From Lithodes maja (lineage: Eukaryota > Arthropoda > Malacostraca > Decapoda > Lithodidae), in NCBI GenBank assembly GCA_037953745.1, contig JBAKBP010007102.1, forward strand, positions 1-64,000: DNA of 64,000 nucleotides. The letters run 5' to 3'. The position numbers and the translations under genes are program-made. Numbering within the stretch: the first letter of the stretch is position 1; every line of letters begins with the position of its first letter. Positions 53,480 to 64,000 of this stretch are shown here, piece after piece. Under the pieces are notes generated by a model, which was given only the letters and a program-made list of their open reading frames with translations, was not told the DNA's origin and did not search any database.

Positions 53480-54365
53480 TTCAGCTGTACACCTTTCACC
53501 CTCACTACCGTTCGTGAGTCCTCGTACATCTTCATTATCACATGCACCAGCCACTCCTCAATGCCAAGTTTTCTCCTAGCCTACTGCACAACTTCTCTGG
53601 CCACCTTATCAAAGGCCTTCTCCCGGTCTGCAAACACAACATCAGATCCCTATCTTTTAAGTACATACAGTACATACAGTATCTTTCCCTTATCATACCT
53701 TCTAAGACTCTCTCACAGACCTTCATGACTTAGTCAAGCATTTTCAGGACCCTTATAGCAGTTCCCAGGGGAGCCCAACTCTGAAATCACCAGAGAGTGC
53801 CTCCAGAACCATAAAAAAAAAAAGGGCTTCATTAACACAGAGCCCTGGTGGACTCCGACGCGAACTGAAAACTCATCACTCAGTATCGGTACATCTTTCA
53901 CCCTCACTGCCGTTTGTGAGTCCTCATACATCTTCATTATCACACAAATACCTTCATGACTTGGATTGTGCCGTGTCCTAGCATGAAACCAAACTGCATA
54001 TCGTCAATATCATACCTTCAAAGACTTTCTCACAGACCTTCATGACTTGATCAAGTATTTTCAGGCCCCTATAATTTTCCCTATCCAATGAGTCCCCTTT
54101 GCTCGTATACAGTATATAATATACTTTTGTGCCATTCATCAGAGATTACTTCCTCTCTGATCATGAAGTTAATTAGCTCATTGAACAGACCTACTCCTTT
54201 CTCACCTGAGGCCTTAATCATCTCGGCTAGAATGCCAGAGCATCCTGCAGCTTTTCTGTCCTTCATTAAGTTATTGCACTGCTTACAAAAGCTGGCACAA
54301 TCACAGGGAGGGTGGAGTATTGGTTTTTCGTTGCTAAGCTTCTCTATTCCATTCAAATTCCATGT
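53480..54365 (-). pseudogene. LINE family C reverse transcriptase, scrambled remnants
   Basis: Read right to left: KAAGCSGILAEMIKASGEKG (linker and first RT motif, 54240), then a Gln-Phe-Gly-Phe-Met-like motif near 53985, KVCERVLEG, a Lys-Ala-Phe-Asp-Lys-Val motif near 53615, then KMYEDSQTAVRV and SVRVGVHQGSVL at 53800-53930. Segments are duplicated and out of order, with no usable frame. A third LINE family distinct from A and B. Confidence 0.7.
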
Positions 54366-55019
54366 TGAATAATCTTTCGTAGTGTATCACAAACTTATTT
54401 TACAATGGAAAATAATGCATGAGGAGGGCTGGGTAGGCCTATTAGTATTTTGTGAAATAACTTAAATTAGGTTAGGCTATAGTATACTTCATTAGGTTAT
54501 TAGGCCTATGAGAAACCAGGCCTAGGCCTAGCTTAATTTTATTTCACTGCTCAACATAATTTTTTTTTTTTTTTGCTTTTGAGCTCTGCATAGGGCTATA
54601 TTCAGGTAGGCTTGGGTTTTAGTAAAATTGCATTAGGCTATGCTACATATGTTTACTTCTATTGGAAAGCACAGGCCTACACAATAGTACACATGTTAAA
54701 GAATTTAACCTAGCCTACCACAATTTAGCCTAGACTGAAAGAACAAACAAAAATAGGCTAGCCTAATTGCAGCTAAATAATTTAGCTTAGCCTCACCAAT
54801 TTAGCCTAGACTGAAAAAACAACACAAAAATAGGCTAATTGCAATTTTGGTAAGAGTTGTAGTTGTGGGCATACCAAAAGCTTTGTTTATATAGCCTAGT
54901 CGCACGCTCGCAGTTAGCCCTACATTCGCTTCTAATTTAACTGCTGGGGTAAACTTGGTAAAGCCACCCTCAATCCGCCGGCCGGTAACAAAACAATTTA
55001 CCCAACGCCTGGCCGTGAG
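54366..55019. other. TAGGCCTA-rich stretch, no gene
   Basis: Many short TAGGCCTA and TTAGCCTAG motifs and a T-run at 54557. The segment AATTTAGCCTAGACTGAAA appears twice (about 54720 and 54797) as a short tandem duplication. Confidence 0.55.
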
Positions 55020-55140
55020 ATACAATAATGGGTTGAAGGGGCTTTATCCCCCTATGACTTATTGTCATCATCATCTATATCACCAGCAGGGGCAAATAAC
55101 CACAGTCAAATTAGACGCGAATGTAACTGCGAGCGTGCGA
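55020..55140. repeat. Fold-back repeat R2 fragment
   Basis: GATACAATAATGGGTTGAAGG then CATGACTTATTGTCATCATC (parts) and CCAGCAGGGGCAAATAACC: Y joined to X. Confidence 0.6.
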
Positions 55141-55529
55141 CTACGTAAATAAAGGGGACGATAGACCCGCTAACACAACTCTTAATGCATTTTTTCCTAA
55201 TGTATTAGATTTTTTTATATTTATGACCTTAACAGTTGAAAGATGACAATTTTATGGTTTATTTTAGGCTATACAAAAACATTTGATTTGTAACTTAGAT
55301 ACTGTACTCATATTTATGCTTATAATTGCAGTACGAGTGGGTTTTTTTCTTTTTATATGTAGGCCTAGGCTAAAAAAATTTTAGTTTTTGTTTTATAGGC
55401 TAAACTAGGCTGAATTTATGCTAATAAATATTAATTGGAGGGAGCAAATCTGTCAAGGAATAGCCTAGATGTGGAAATTTACAGCCAATTTGCTCTAGCC
55501 CTTTTTGAGATACAGAGGTTACAGATCGT

Positions 55530-55690
55530 TGGATACAATAATATGTTGAGGGGGTCAATCGCCCCCCATGACATATTGTCATCATCATATATATTGCCAG
55601 CAGGGGGCAAATAGCCTAGGCCTAGCCTAACTACAACAAAAATTGCCATCAAAATAGACGCGAACTTATATTAACTACGGCGATCGACCA
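55530..55690. repeat. Fold-back repeat R2, X module
   Basis: GGATACAATAATATGTTGAG then CATGACATATTGTCATCATC, CCAGCAGGGGGCAAATAG and GCGAACTTATATTAACTACGG. The last part joins the 497-bp tandem unit. Confidence 0.7.
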
Positions 55691-57148
55691 TTGCCCGCAC
55701 CGGCCGTCCCCCGGTTATTGTTGAGGTCCTGAGGAACCGTATAACTTTGACGAGCTCTTCCCTCCGCTGTCTCCGCATCCCATGTATCGTCGTACGGTAC
55801 CCCTTCCCCTCCACATCCTACATCTGGTCGTTCTACATATGCCTCCTAAGCCTCGCCTCGTCCCGTCACTGAGCATGTGGATGGGCGTCCCTTTCTGGCT
55901 TCAAAGATGGATTCCTTCCGACAGCTCCTACTGGATTGTCTGGGGTTGGTTGATAAGGGCACCTCGCTTCAAGACATTGCTCTGGCCCTAGTACCGTGGT
56001 TTGTAGGTCTCTGGTTCACCACCTGATGACCTGCTATTGGGTTGTTGCCTTTACAGTGTTACGGTTCTACGAATGACCTAGAATGAAAGTGACACGGTGG
56101 TGAATTTTAACCTTAACTATAAACTAATTTAATTGTGACATAGGATCTCCGCGACCGCGAACTTATATTAACTACGGAGATCGACCATTGCCCGCACCGG
56201 CCGTCCCCCGGTTGTTGTTGAGGTCCTGAGGAACCGTATGACTTTGACAAGCTCTCCCCTCCGCAGTCTCCGCATCCCATGTATCGTCGTACGGTACCTC
56301 TTCCCCTCCACATCCTACATCTGGTCGTCCTACATATGCCTCCTAAGCCTCGCCTCGTCCCGTCACTGAGCATGTGGATGGGCGTCCCTTTCTGTCTTCA
56401 AAGATGGATTCCTTCCGACAGCTCCTACTGGATTGTCTGGGGTTGGTTGATAAGGGCACCTCGCTTCAAGACATTGCTCTGGCCCTAGTACCGTGGTTTG
56501 TAGGTCTCTGGTTCACCACCTGATGACCTGCTATTGGGTTGTTGCCTTTACAGTGTTACGGTTCTACGAATGACCTAGAATGAAAGTGACACGGTGGTGA
56601 ATTTTAACCTTAACTATAAACTAATTTAATTGTGACATAGGATCTCCGCGACCGCGAACTTATATTAACTACGGAGATCGACCATTGCCCGCACCGGCCG
56701 TCCCCCGGTTGTTGTTGAGGTCCTGAGGAACCGTATGACTTTGACAAGCTCTCCCCTCCGCAGTCTCCGCATCCCATGTATCGTCGTACGGTACCTCTTC
56801 CCCTCCACATCCTACATCTGGTCGTCCTACATATGCCTCCTAAGCCTCGCCTCGTCCCGTCACTGAGCATGTGGATGGGCGTCCCTTTCTGTCTTCAAAG
56901 ATGGATTCCTTCCGACAGCTCCTACTGGATTGTCTGGGGTTGGTTGATAAGGGCACCTCGCTTCAAGACATTGCTCTGGCCCTAGTACCGTGGTTTGTAG
57001 GTCTCTGGATCACCACCTGATGACCTGCTATTGGGTTGTTGCTTTTACAGTGTTACGGTTCTACGAATGACCTAGAATGAAAGTGGCACGGTGGTGAATT
57101 TTAACCTTAACTATAAACTAATTTAATTGTGACATAGGATCTCCGCGA
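55659..57148. repeat. 497-bp tandem repeat, three units
   Basis: Units start at GCGAACTTATATTAACTACG (55659, 56157, 56654). Units 2 and 3 are almost the same; unit 1 has more differences. Each unit begins with about 30 bases of the R2 repeat, then GC-rich DNA (CATTGCCCGCACCGGCCGTC) and an AT-rich end (TTAACTATAAACTAATTTAA). Each has a 39-codon ATG frame (55907-56026, 56404-56523, 56901-57020) with a hydrophobic C-terminus. No known product. An (ACAAG)n tail-like run at 57193-57211 follows the array. Confidence 0.88.
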
Positions 57149-57213
57149 CTACGGTAGGGCCGGAGTGGGCGAGTATTCGCCTAAGGTTGCCCCAAGACAA
57201 GACAAGACAAATT

Positions 57214-57654
57214 TCTAGTGCTGGTTTTACTCAGATTTTGTGAGTTTTAATTTAGCCTAGCCTAGGCCTAAGAGTTCAGAAAATTTGCAAAATGCACCCC
57301 ATACTAGCCTACCCATAGCCTAATAGGCCTAGTGATTCTTTTTTGGCAGACCACCCACAAATTTTCATATAGCCTAGGCCTTGGCTAGCCTAAGTTCTGG
57401 ATTGCATGTTGGAATAGCCTTCCTATAAACTGTAGGCTAGGCTACTTCCTTTTAATTTAAGTTTGATTCTTTGGAAAAATCTATTAGGCCTAGACCAGGG
57501 CAGGAAAGTAACATTTAAAATGACGTGTAAAAAGTCGCCCATAAACGGCGGGCCGCTATGTTATTGTAATTTGGGAGCTTATTTCGTCTGTTGATTGACT
57601 TTGTCCTTAATTGGGGATCCTATGAATTAGCACAGATGATGATGACTTACCGTA
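57214..57654. other. TAGGCCTA-rich stretch, no gene
   Basis: Short TAGCCTAGGCCT motifs only. No frame recognised. Confidence 0.5.
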
Positions 57655-57840
57655 CATCATAATACGTGACGGGCCAACGTGGGGGGGCAGAACCGCAGAG
57701 ACCCCCTCAACATATTTGGTGTCCCACAGTAACTTTTAATGGGATGGATGTAGTTACCGGGTGTACAGTCGTCATGTTTACATAGGGCGAACGTCGCGGT
57801 TAACTTCGCGTCTATTTTGACGTCGATTTATTTCGGCATA
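57655..57840. repeat. Fold-back repeat R2, inverted fragment
   Basis: CCCCTCAACATAT, then CATGTTTACATAGGGCGAACG, and GTTAACTTCGCGTCTATTTTGA. It shows the R2 region that elsewhere is split by the 1036-bp element. Confidence 0.6.
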
Positions 57841-58004
57841 TTTCATTTTATTCACTTCCTTTTATATTTAGGCTATAATCTAGCTTTGGCATGACAATAA
57901 CCCTAACCTAGTCTTTCTTAAAGATTCTTCTAATCTTCCAGTAGCCTATAGCCTAATTTAGGTCATTTTTAAAGGCACACAATTAAATGGTTGGTATTTT
58001 AAAT

Positions 58005-58342
58005 GACACTACTGCAGCATTATGAGAAACAATTTATTAGAGATAATAGGCAACAATAGATTCGCCATATTTTTCTCCATAAGCTATAGTCCGCATAGAG
58101 GATTTTCGTTATCGACAAATTGAAAATATTCCCACTTCACACACAAAATAGACAAATACACCAAAAATTGGGGTGTGGGGGCAGCAGCCCCCACCCATAA
58201 TAGCCTACTATAATAGGTTAGGTAAGGTTGTTAGGTTAGACTAGGCTAATGTCCTTTTAAAGGGGTATAGGCCTATTAAACACTAGGATAGCCTATACCT
58301 GGTCAAGGGTAAGTCCTGCTGTAGTCAACTTGAATGCTACCT
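58005..58342 (+). repeat. Interspersed repeat R1 (copy b)
   Basis: Collinear with 47992-48342, with small indels: GAGAAACAATTTATTAG, GGATTTTCGTTATC, GGGTGTGGGGGCAGCAGCCC, GGATAGCCTATACCTGGTCA. Non-coding. Confidence 0.75.
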
Positions 58343-58429
58343 TAAATTGTAATATTAGACTAGGCATAGCCTATAGAAAAAATAGCCTAGCCTACTTATT
58401 TATTGTAGCCTATAATATAGGCCTAGCCG

Positions 58430-58748
58430 GGTAGAATGTAGAGTTCGGGCGTACCGCCACCATTGTTTACACTGCGCAGAGCGGCGACGGAAGCTTGCCA
58501 TCATGTTCCCGTCTATATTGACTGCCATTGGATACAATAATATGTTGAGGGGAGGGCTTTGCGGCAATTTTTTTGGTTGTTTGCCCCCTACTGGCAATAT
58601 ATATGATGATGACAACACGTCATGGGGGCAAAGCTCCCCCTCAACATATTATTGTATCCAATGGCATTCAAAATAGACGGGAACATTATCGCAAGTGTCC
58701 GACGCCGACACCGCCGCCGTAATGTTTACATATGTCGATCACCGTGGT
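58430..58748. repeat. Fold-back repeat R2, hairpin copy (left part)
   Basis: GGATACAATAATATGTTGAG at 58530 and its inverse CTCAACATATTATTGTATCC at 58653 flank a 100-base loop, so this copy is a hairpin. R2 continues at 59789 after an inserted element. Confidence 0.78.
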
Positions 58749-58750
58749 TA

Positions 58751-59786
58751 AAGGCTGGTTCACACATAGCCGAGTCGGTGAGCGAGTCCAACACGAGTCA
58801 CACTCGTCGATTATCGCCGTCGCTGGAGGCTGAGTCGGCCGCGAGTAGCAATTGTTCCCGAGTCAAGGAGAGTGTAACACGAGTTAACTCGATTCAATAC
58901 GAGTCAACACGTGTTCATGCAAGAGTCTGTACGAGTAACTGAGAGTCAAAACGAGTGTAACACGAACCCAACACGAGTGTCAAAAATTTGAAAAATAATG
59001 GCCACATTCCAAGGCACGTAAACAAAGAGTATGGACGAGACAACGCGATTGTTACACGGATCAACACGATTTTTATACGGATCAACACGAAAGACAACGC
59101 GTTGACTCTCGTTGGATCTCTGTTGCACACGTGTTGACTCGTGTTACATCCGTGTAAACTCTCGTTGATTCTTCCTACATTTTTGAAATAACGGTATTTC
59201 AAATGACACTTGCTTTTTCGTGTTACACTCGTGTTTTTTTCTCAGTGGATCGTGTTTACTCTTGTTTACTCGTGTTTTCACTTGTGTTTGAATCGTGTAA
59301 ACTCTGGCATCATGGGGGCACCAAATTTTGGCACTCACATTCGTGCTTTCTACTCTTGTTGATACGTGTTGCATGTGTGTTACATACGTGTTGTTGCGTG
59401 TAGACATGTGTTGCTTCGTCAACGTCGAAATGATGACGAAAAGCGACGAATCACCAAAGAGTGTTACACGGGTTTACACGAGTCAACACGAGTTAACACG
59501 AATAACGAAGAGTTATTCAGAGTCAAACACGAGTTAACACGTATGTACACGTGTCTACACGTATTTAGGCCACACTCATGGGTACTCGCCACGGGACCCA
59601 AAAATTAAATTCATGCATGAAATTTTTGGACCCAGTGGCGAGTACCCACGAGTGTGTCGAGTATACACGAGCGTAGCACGAGTCTATACGAGTATTGAGG
59701 AGTATCGACGAGTCGTTGCTGAATAGCAAAATTTCATCACTCGTGTTGGACTCGCGCACCGACTCGGCTATGTGTGAACCAGCCTT
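58751..59786. mobile_element. 1036-bp inverted-repeat transposon filled with ACGAGT/ACACG repeats
   Basis: Terminal inverted repeats of about 45 bases: AAGGCTGGTTCACACATAGC..GAGTCGGTGAGCGAGTCCAAC at the left and the complement at the right. TA flanks both sides (possibly TTA). The interior is built almost wholly from degenerate ACACGAGTTA-like units that switch strand at least twice, and contains a 36-base-arm palindrome at 59571-59656. No transposase frame. It lies inside R2, whose other copies show the uninterrupted site. Probably a large MITE. Confidence 0.85.
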
Positions 59787-59788
59787 TA

Positions 59789-59995
59789 GTTTGTGTCTAT
59801 TTTGAAGGCGTTTTTTTCGGTTATTTGCCTCCTGCTGGCAATATATATGATGATGACAATATGTCATGGGGGGGGGGTGACCCCCCTCAACCTATTATTG
59901 TATCCAAAAGCAGTCAAATAGATGGGAACATGATGGCCAGCATCCGCCGCCGCTCCGCGTAGTGTAAACAAGGCTGGCGGTACACCCGAACTCTA
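59789..59995. repeat. Fold-back repeat R2, right part
   Basis: Continues R2 after the 1036-bp element: GTCTATTTTGAAGGCG, TTCGGTTATTTGCC, TCCTGCTGGCAATATATATG, CTCAACCTATTATTGTATCC, then CGCTCCGCG and GGCGGTACACCCGAACTCTA, which mirrors 58433-58460. Confidence 0.75.
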
Positions 59996-60039
59996 CATTC
60001 TACTCCACTAATTTTCCAACTAGCATAACCGATGATTAT

Positions 60040-60945
60040 CAATGATCAATCCCAGTCAGAAACGTCCATGCTTCCCTCCCATAAGTCAATGTCGGGATTA
60101 CCACACTGTCATGCAAGGACTTCTTTACTTCCATGCTGATCACCCTATTTCTTCTTACTGCTTTCAGAGTTCCTACAACGCTCTTCCCCTGTTACACTTT
60201 CTCCCACACTTCTTCATCCATAGGCCTACTCACATCTTTACTCAACACACTGCCCAAATACTTAAATGAGCTGACATTCTTCATAGCCGTTCAACCTCAT
60301 TTCACACTCTATGGTTGCACCCCTTTCAATGACCATAATATTGTTCTTCCTAGCATTTACCTCCACATTCCGTTTTTCACACACTGTTCCAAACATATTT
60401 ACCTGACCCTGCAACTCCCATTCACTATCGCTCATCAGAACTGTGTTGTCAGCAACAGTAGTACCGGTACTGTACTGTTGAGGCAACTTCCACTCGTTTC
60501 TTTCCCTTATCAGCGGTACACCAACATCCGCTGCTCTTCCTTGTATTTCTTTCATGACTCCATCCATATACTGTACTGGTATATATTGAACAACCATCGG
60601 GTCATCACATACACCCTTGCTTTAACCCAGCATTCAGATTAAAGAACTCGCTCTGTTAATTATCCACACATACTGACACCTTTGCACCCTCATACATGCT
60701 CTTAATTGCTTTCAGCAACTTGCCATCTACTCCGTATATTTTCAGTACCGGTACCGGTACTATCCACATACCTTCTCTATCAATTCTGTCATAGGCCTTC
60801 TCCAACTCCATAAATGCAGCATACAACTTTTGTCGCTTCTCCAGATATTTCTCCACAACACATTTCCGGGCAAAAATCTGAGCTACACATCCTCTTCCCT
60901 TCCTAAGATGACTACAGTATGCTAACCGTTTCCCCAGCAATACTG
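60040..60945 (-). pseudogene. RTE-like LINE family B reverse transcriptase, remnant (copy B2)
   Basis: On the minus strand: RKGRGCVAQIF, FMELEKAYDRIDREGMW, KLLKAIKSMYEGAK, then after a break YMDGVMKEIQGRA, TVLMSDSEWELQGQ, and at the left end sequence matching copy B1 around 27590-27650 (CTTGCATGACAGTGTGGTAA). The G-Q-G-C-V block near 60620 and the FADD block near 60470 are broken. The CCGGTACCGGTACCGGTAC-like expansion near 60745 is an internal simple repeat. Confidence 0.8.
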
Positions 60946-61124
60946 ACTGAAAATGCCCAAATATATTGCATGTCCTCTTCAGATTTATCTAAAATATGTA
61001 AAATTACACCAAATACCACTACAGTAGCACTGACATCAATAAAACTCACTAACAGGATAAATAAATGGAAGAAATACTCCAAAAGATTAATATGTTAACC
61101 CTTTACCCAGCAATACTGACTGAA

Positions 61125-63830
61125 AATCCTGATGTTAACAATGACATATATGACTGCCTTTTAACAGCCATGGCTTCAATACAGTCTGTAGATGTCAAAT
61201 CATCTTTTATTTTTGTTGGTGATGTCAATGCGCATCATCAAGAGTGGTTGAACTCGGTCTCTCCAACTAATAGAAATGGTCATGCTGCATTGGATTTTGC
61301 AAACTTATCTGGTTGTGAACAGCTAATCCAAGGACCTACTCATATGTCTGGAAATTGTCTTGATCTAGTACTAACAGACATTCCTGGCATTGTAGAAACC
61401 TCTGTTCTTGTACCTGTTGGCACTTCCGACCACAATGCCATCATGTGTAAAATTAATCTTGATTTTTCTGTTTCTGATATTACTCTCTCACGTAAAGTCT
61501 ACCTTAAATCCCGGGTTAACTGGGACAACGTTTGTAATGATGTTTGTAATATTGAATGGAATCACATACTAAGATCTCATGACCCGGTTTCAGCTCTCAA
61601 CAATTCCCTTCTTGGTATCCTTCGCAAAAGAGTTCCATCAAAGACAATTAAGTCTCGTATCAGGGATAAAGCATGGTTTAATGATGACTGCAAGTGTGCA
61701 TTTGATGACAAACAGGCTGCATATCGTCTATGGAGACGTAATCAAACCCCCTTGCATTGGGAAAATTATGTTTTTAAAAGGGCAGCTGCGCAGAGAGTTT
61801 ATGATGGTGCTGAGAGGGATTATAACTCCCATCTTCAGGATGTTCTGGCAGGAGCTACACAGCCTCATAAATGGTGGTCCGCTTTGAAATCCTCTTTATT
61901 TGGAATAGATTCCTCCATGCCTCCTCTTTGTGATTCTGATGGCTCCATCTCTTTTTATCCATTATCAAAGGCCAATATTCTATCTAATATTTTTATTAAT
62001 AAGCAGAGTAATCAGGAATTGTCTTTGCCATTGACATGTTTCCCTAGACCCAACCTCAATTCAATGGCATTCAAATCAGCTGAACTGAAAAGGTACTTGC
62101 TGGATCTTGATACCTATGGTGGCACAGACCCGGATGGGTTTTTCCCTCTCTTTTTAAAAAAAGTTGCAGTGGTCTTGGCACCTAAATTGGCAGTGGTGTT
62201 TAGGTTGCTTTTGAAATCAGGTAGATTTCCTCTTTGCTGGCGTAAGGCTATTATCACTCCTATTCCAAAGGGAAATACTGCCTCATCATCTCCTAATGAC
62301 TATCGCCCTATCTCCATTACACCTATCCTATCCAAGCTCTATGAGAGGCTTTTGTCCAGACGCCTTTCCTCTTATTGTAATAGTCATAATTTGATACCAA
62401 ACTCACAGTTTGGTTTTCGTAAGGGACTGGATACATGTGATGCACTTCTGACACTCACCCATGACTTCAATCTTCATTGGACCAGGGACATGAGTCTCGC
62501 GTCGTGGCTATTGACTTTAGTTCTGCTTTTGATTTAGTCAACTATAAAGCACTTCTGTTTAAGTTACAGCTCATTGGTATTGGTGGCAATTTTTTAAGGA
62601 TCTTTGAAGATTTTTTGACGAAAAGATCTCAGTCTGTGGTCATTGATGGGTGTCATTCCCCTTCTGTTACTGTTGTTTCTGGTGTTCCACAAGGCAGTGT
62701 CCTTGGGCCTTTGCTTTTTATTATTTTTACTGCTGACCTGTGTTCCGAGCTTGAAAATAAACTAATCTCCTATGCTGATGATACAACTTTATATGCGTCA
62801 ATTGCATCACCAATAGATCGACACGTAATTGCTACTGCTCTGAATAGGGATTTAGCCAAAATTACATCATGGTGTGAACTTTGGGGCATGAAACTTAATG
62901 CTAGTAAAACACACTCCATTATCATCAGCAGATCTCGTACCTTGGATCCTCCCCATCCTTATCTACAAGTTTCTGGCGAGCAAATTGAGAATGTGGATAC
63001 TCTGCGTTTGTTAGGAGTTACTCTTGATCCCAAACTTACTTTTGAAAAGCATATTCGTTCTTTCTCCTCTTCCATTTCCCAAAAAATTGGTCTGCTTCGC
63101 AAGGTTTATAAAACATTTGCTTGTGACGCCACAGTTATCAAGTCTTTTTATGCTTTTATTTTGCCACATTTCGAGTACTGCTCACCTGTCTGGTTGTCAA
63201 CAGCTGACTGCCATCTCAAGTTGCTTGACAGGTCGCTAAATTCCATCAGTTTTATTCTACCTAATTTGTCTCTTGATATGTGTCATCGACGTAAAGTTGG
63301 TGCCCTTAGTCTTTTATTTAAAGTTTTTAACAACCCTCAGCATCCCTTACATGGGGTTCTGCCTGGGCCCTATGTCCGGGCTCGGGCAACTAGATTCACA
63401 AGCAATCTTAATTATCTTGCCATGAGCCGTGTTAATTTTTCTACTACACAGTTTTCACGGTGTTTTGTGCCGGCCATGGTTGACTTGTGGAATAAGTTGC
63501 CAAATGAGCTAGTCAATTCAGCTAATATCTCCATTTTTAAGTCTAGAGTTAATGCTTTTTTGCAGCATTAATTCTAATTTTTAAACTTATTTTATTCTAT
63601 TTTATTGTATTATATTTAAGCTTGATATCCTCCACTGCATAATATGTTATCTGTGTTTAATATGTGTATATGTACAGTACAGTATACAGTGTATGTTTTT
63701 ATTTTTTCCTAAGTTGCCATAGTCTCTCTCCAGTGCCTCCGGGTGTTTTGTGTGGATTGATCTTGATGGTGTTTCTGCACCCTGGTTGGAGACTTCGGCA
63801 TCTCATATTATAATAATAATAATAATAAAA
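61125..63830 (+). mobile_element. I/Nimb-like LINE, 5' truncated, with (TAA)n tail
   Basis: Endonuclease C-terminal half, linker, RT and C-terminal region, 3' UTR and a (TAA)n tail at 63805-63830. A 27-base near-match lies at 60962-60988 and directly after the tail at 63831-63857 (25 of 27 bases), a likely target duplication. About 140 bases between the left copy and the LINE coding start are of unclear origin. Clade placement is inferred from the RT wording. Confidence 0.85.
61129..63571 (+). pseudogene. I/Nimb-like LINE endonuclease-RT, one frameshift
   Basis: Endonuclease half: FVGDVNAHHQEW, CLDLVLTD, GTSDHNAI. Linker with AWFNDDCKCAF. RT: CWRKAIITPIPKG, NDYRPISITPILSKLYE, FGFRKGLDTCDALL; then a single frameshift near 62490 after HDFNLHW; continues VAIDFSSAFDLVN, SGVPQGSVLGPLLF, SYADDTTLYA (about 62770). 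C-terminus: EYCSPVW, MVDLWNKLPNELV, ending SRVNAFLQH. Apart from the 5' truncation and one shift it is well preserved. Confidence 0.87.
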
Positions 63831-63856
63831 TAGATTGCATGTGCTCTTCAGATTTA

Positions 63857-64000
63857 TACATACATACGTACATAACATTTTAAGACTGAGTGCTCCACAC
63901 AGATGTGCAGTTTCAGTCTCTTCTCCTAATGGCGGCGTTCCAGGCAACCCTGTTAAGGGATGCTTTACTTGTCAAGTTTTTGGATTTGAGATCGGCACGT
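63857..64000 (-). mobile_element. Minus-strand retroelement end with (TATG)n tail
   Basis: On the minus strand it reads ...AGAGACTGAAACTGCACATC..GGAGCACTCAGTCTTAAAA then a (TATG)n-like tail. It matches the 63-bp insertion at 10895. The rest lies beyond the window. It adjoins the right copy of the LINE's likely target duplication. Confidence 0.65.

Overview
This window reads as invertebrate nuclear DNA, most likely from a decapod crustacean; that assignment is an inference. It rests on many TAGGCCTA/GCCTAGGC motifs, scattered TTAGG-type (CCTAACCTAACC) runs, abundant CA/GA/TA microsatellites, and CR1-, L2- and RTE-like LINEs as the main coding content. I found no host gene I can support, no functional tRNA or rRNA, and nothing prokaryotic. 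Nearly every base that can be explained belongs to a transposable element or a satellite.

Layout. 1-631: 3' end of an RTE-like LINE (family A). 685-13170: two full-length CR1 LINEs in direct orientation (ORF1 with an SGNH/GDSL esterase domain, ORF2 with endonuclease plus RT), separated by small inverted-repeat elements. 13170-13826: simple repeats and a tRNA-derived SINE. 13939-19410: a third full-length CR1 on the minus strand. 20031-22910: MITEs, a second SINE copy, short satellites and a possible LTR-like promoter. 23571-28072: an L2/Daphne-like LINE, then a truncated RTE-like LINE (family B). 28635-30820: TTAA-flanked MITEs and a cluster of perfect palindromes. 31595-44761: two copies of one Ty3/gypsy-type LTR retrotransposon in opposite orientations. 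The plus copy has its gag split by a CR1 with a 5-bp target duplication and then stops at the outer LTR edge of the minus copy. The minus copy is complete, with two near-identical 1.84-kb LTRs and one 1248-codon gag-protease-RT-RNase H frame. 45754-50430: a MITE, two more family A LINEs facing opposite ways, and duplicated 224-bp elements. 50960-59995: a mosaic of fold-back repeats, minisatellites, a 497-bp tandem triplication, and two large inverted-repeat transposons. 60040-64000: a family B LINE remnant, an I/Nimb-like LINE with one frameshift, and the start of a further minus-strand element.

How the parts relate. The LINE proteins supply endonuclease and reverse transcriptase. The MITEs and SINEs carry no protein and would depend on enzymes from elsewhere. 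The most notable points are: the variable number of roughly 60-bp monomers in the CR1 5' UTR, resembling a monomer-type promoter; the apparent Gmr1-like gene order (integrase remnant ahead of RT, RNase H last) in the LTR element, whose long frame has survived internal deletions; a family of TTAA-flanked MITEs; and a 1.04-kb inverted-repeat transposon filled with ACGAGT/ACACG repeats, inserted in a repeat whose other copies show the empty site.
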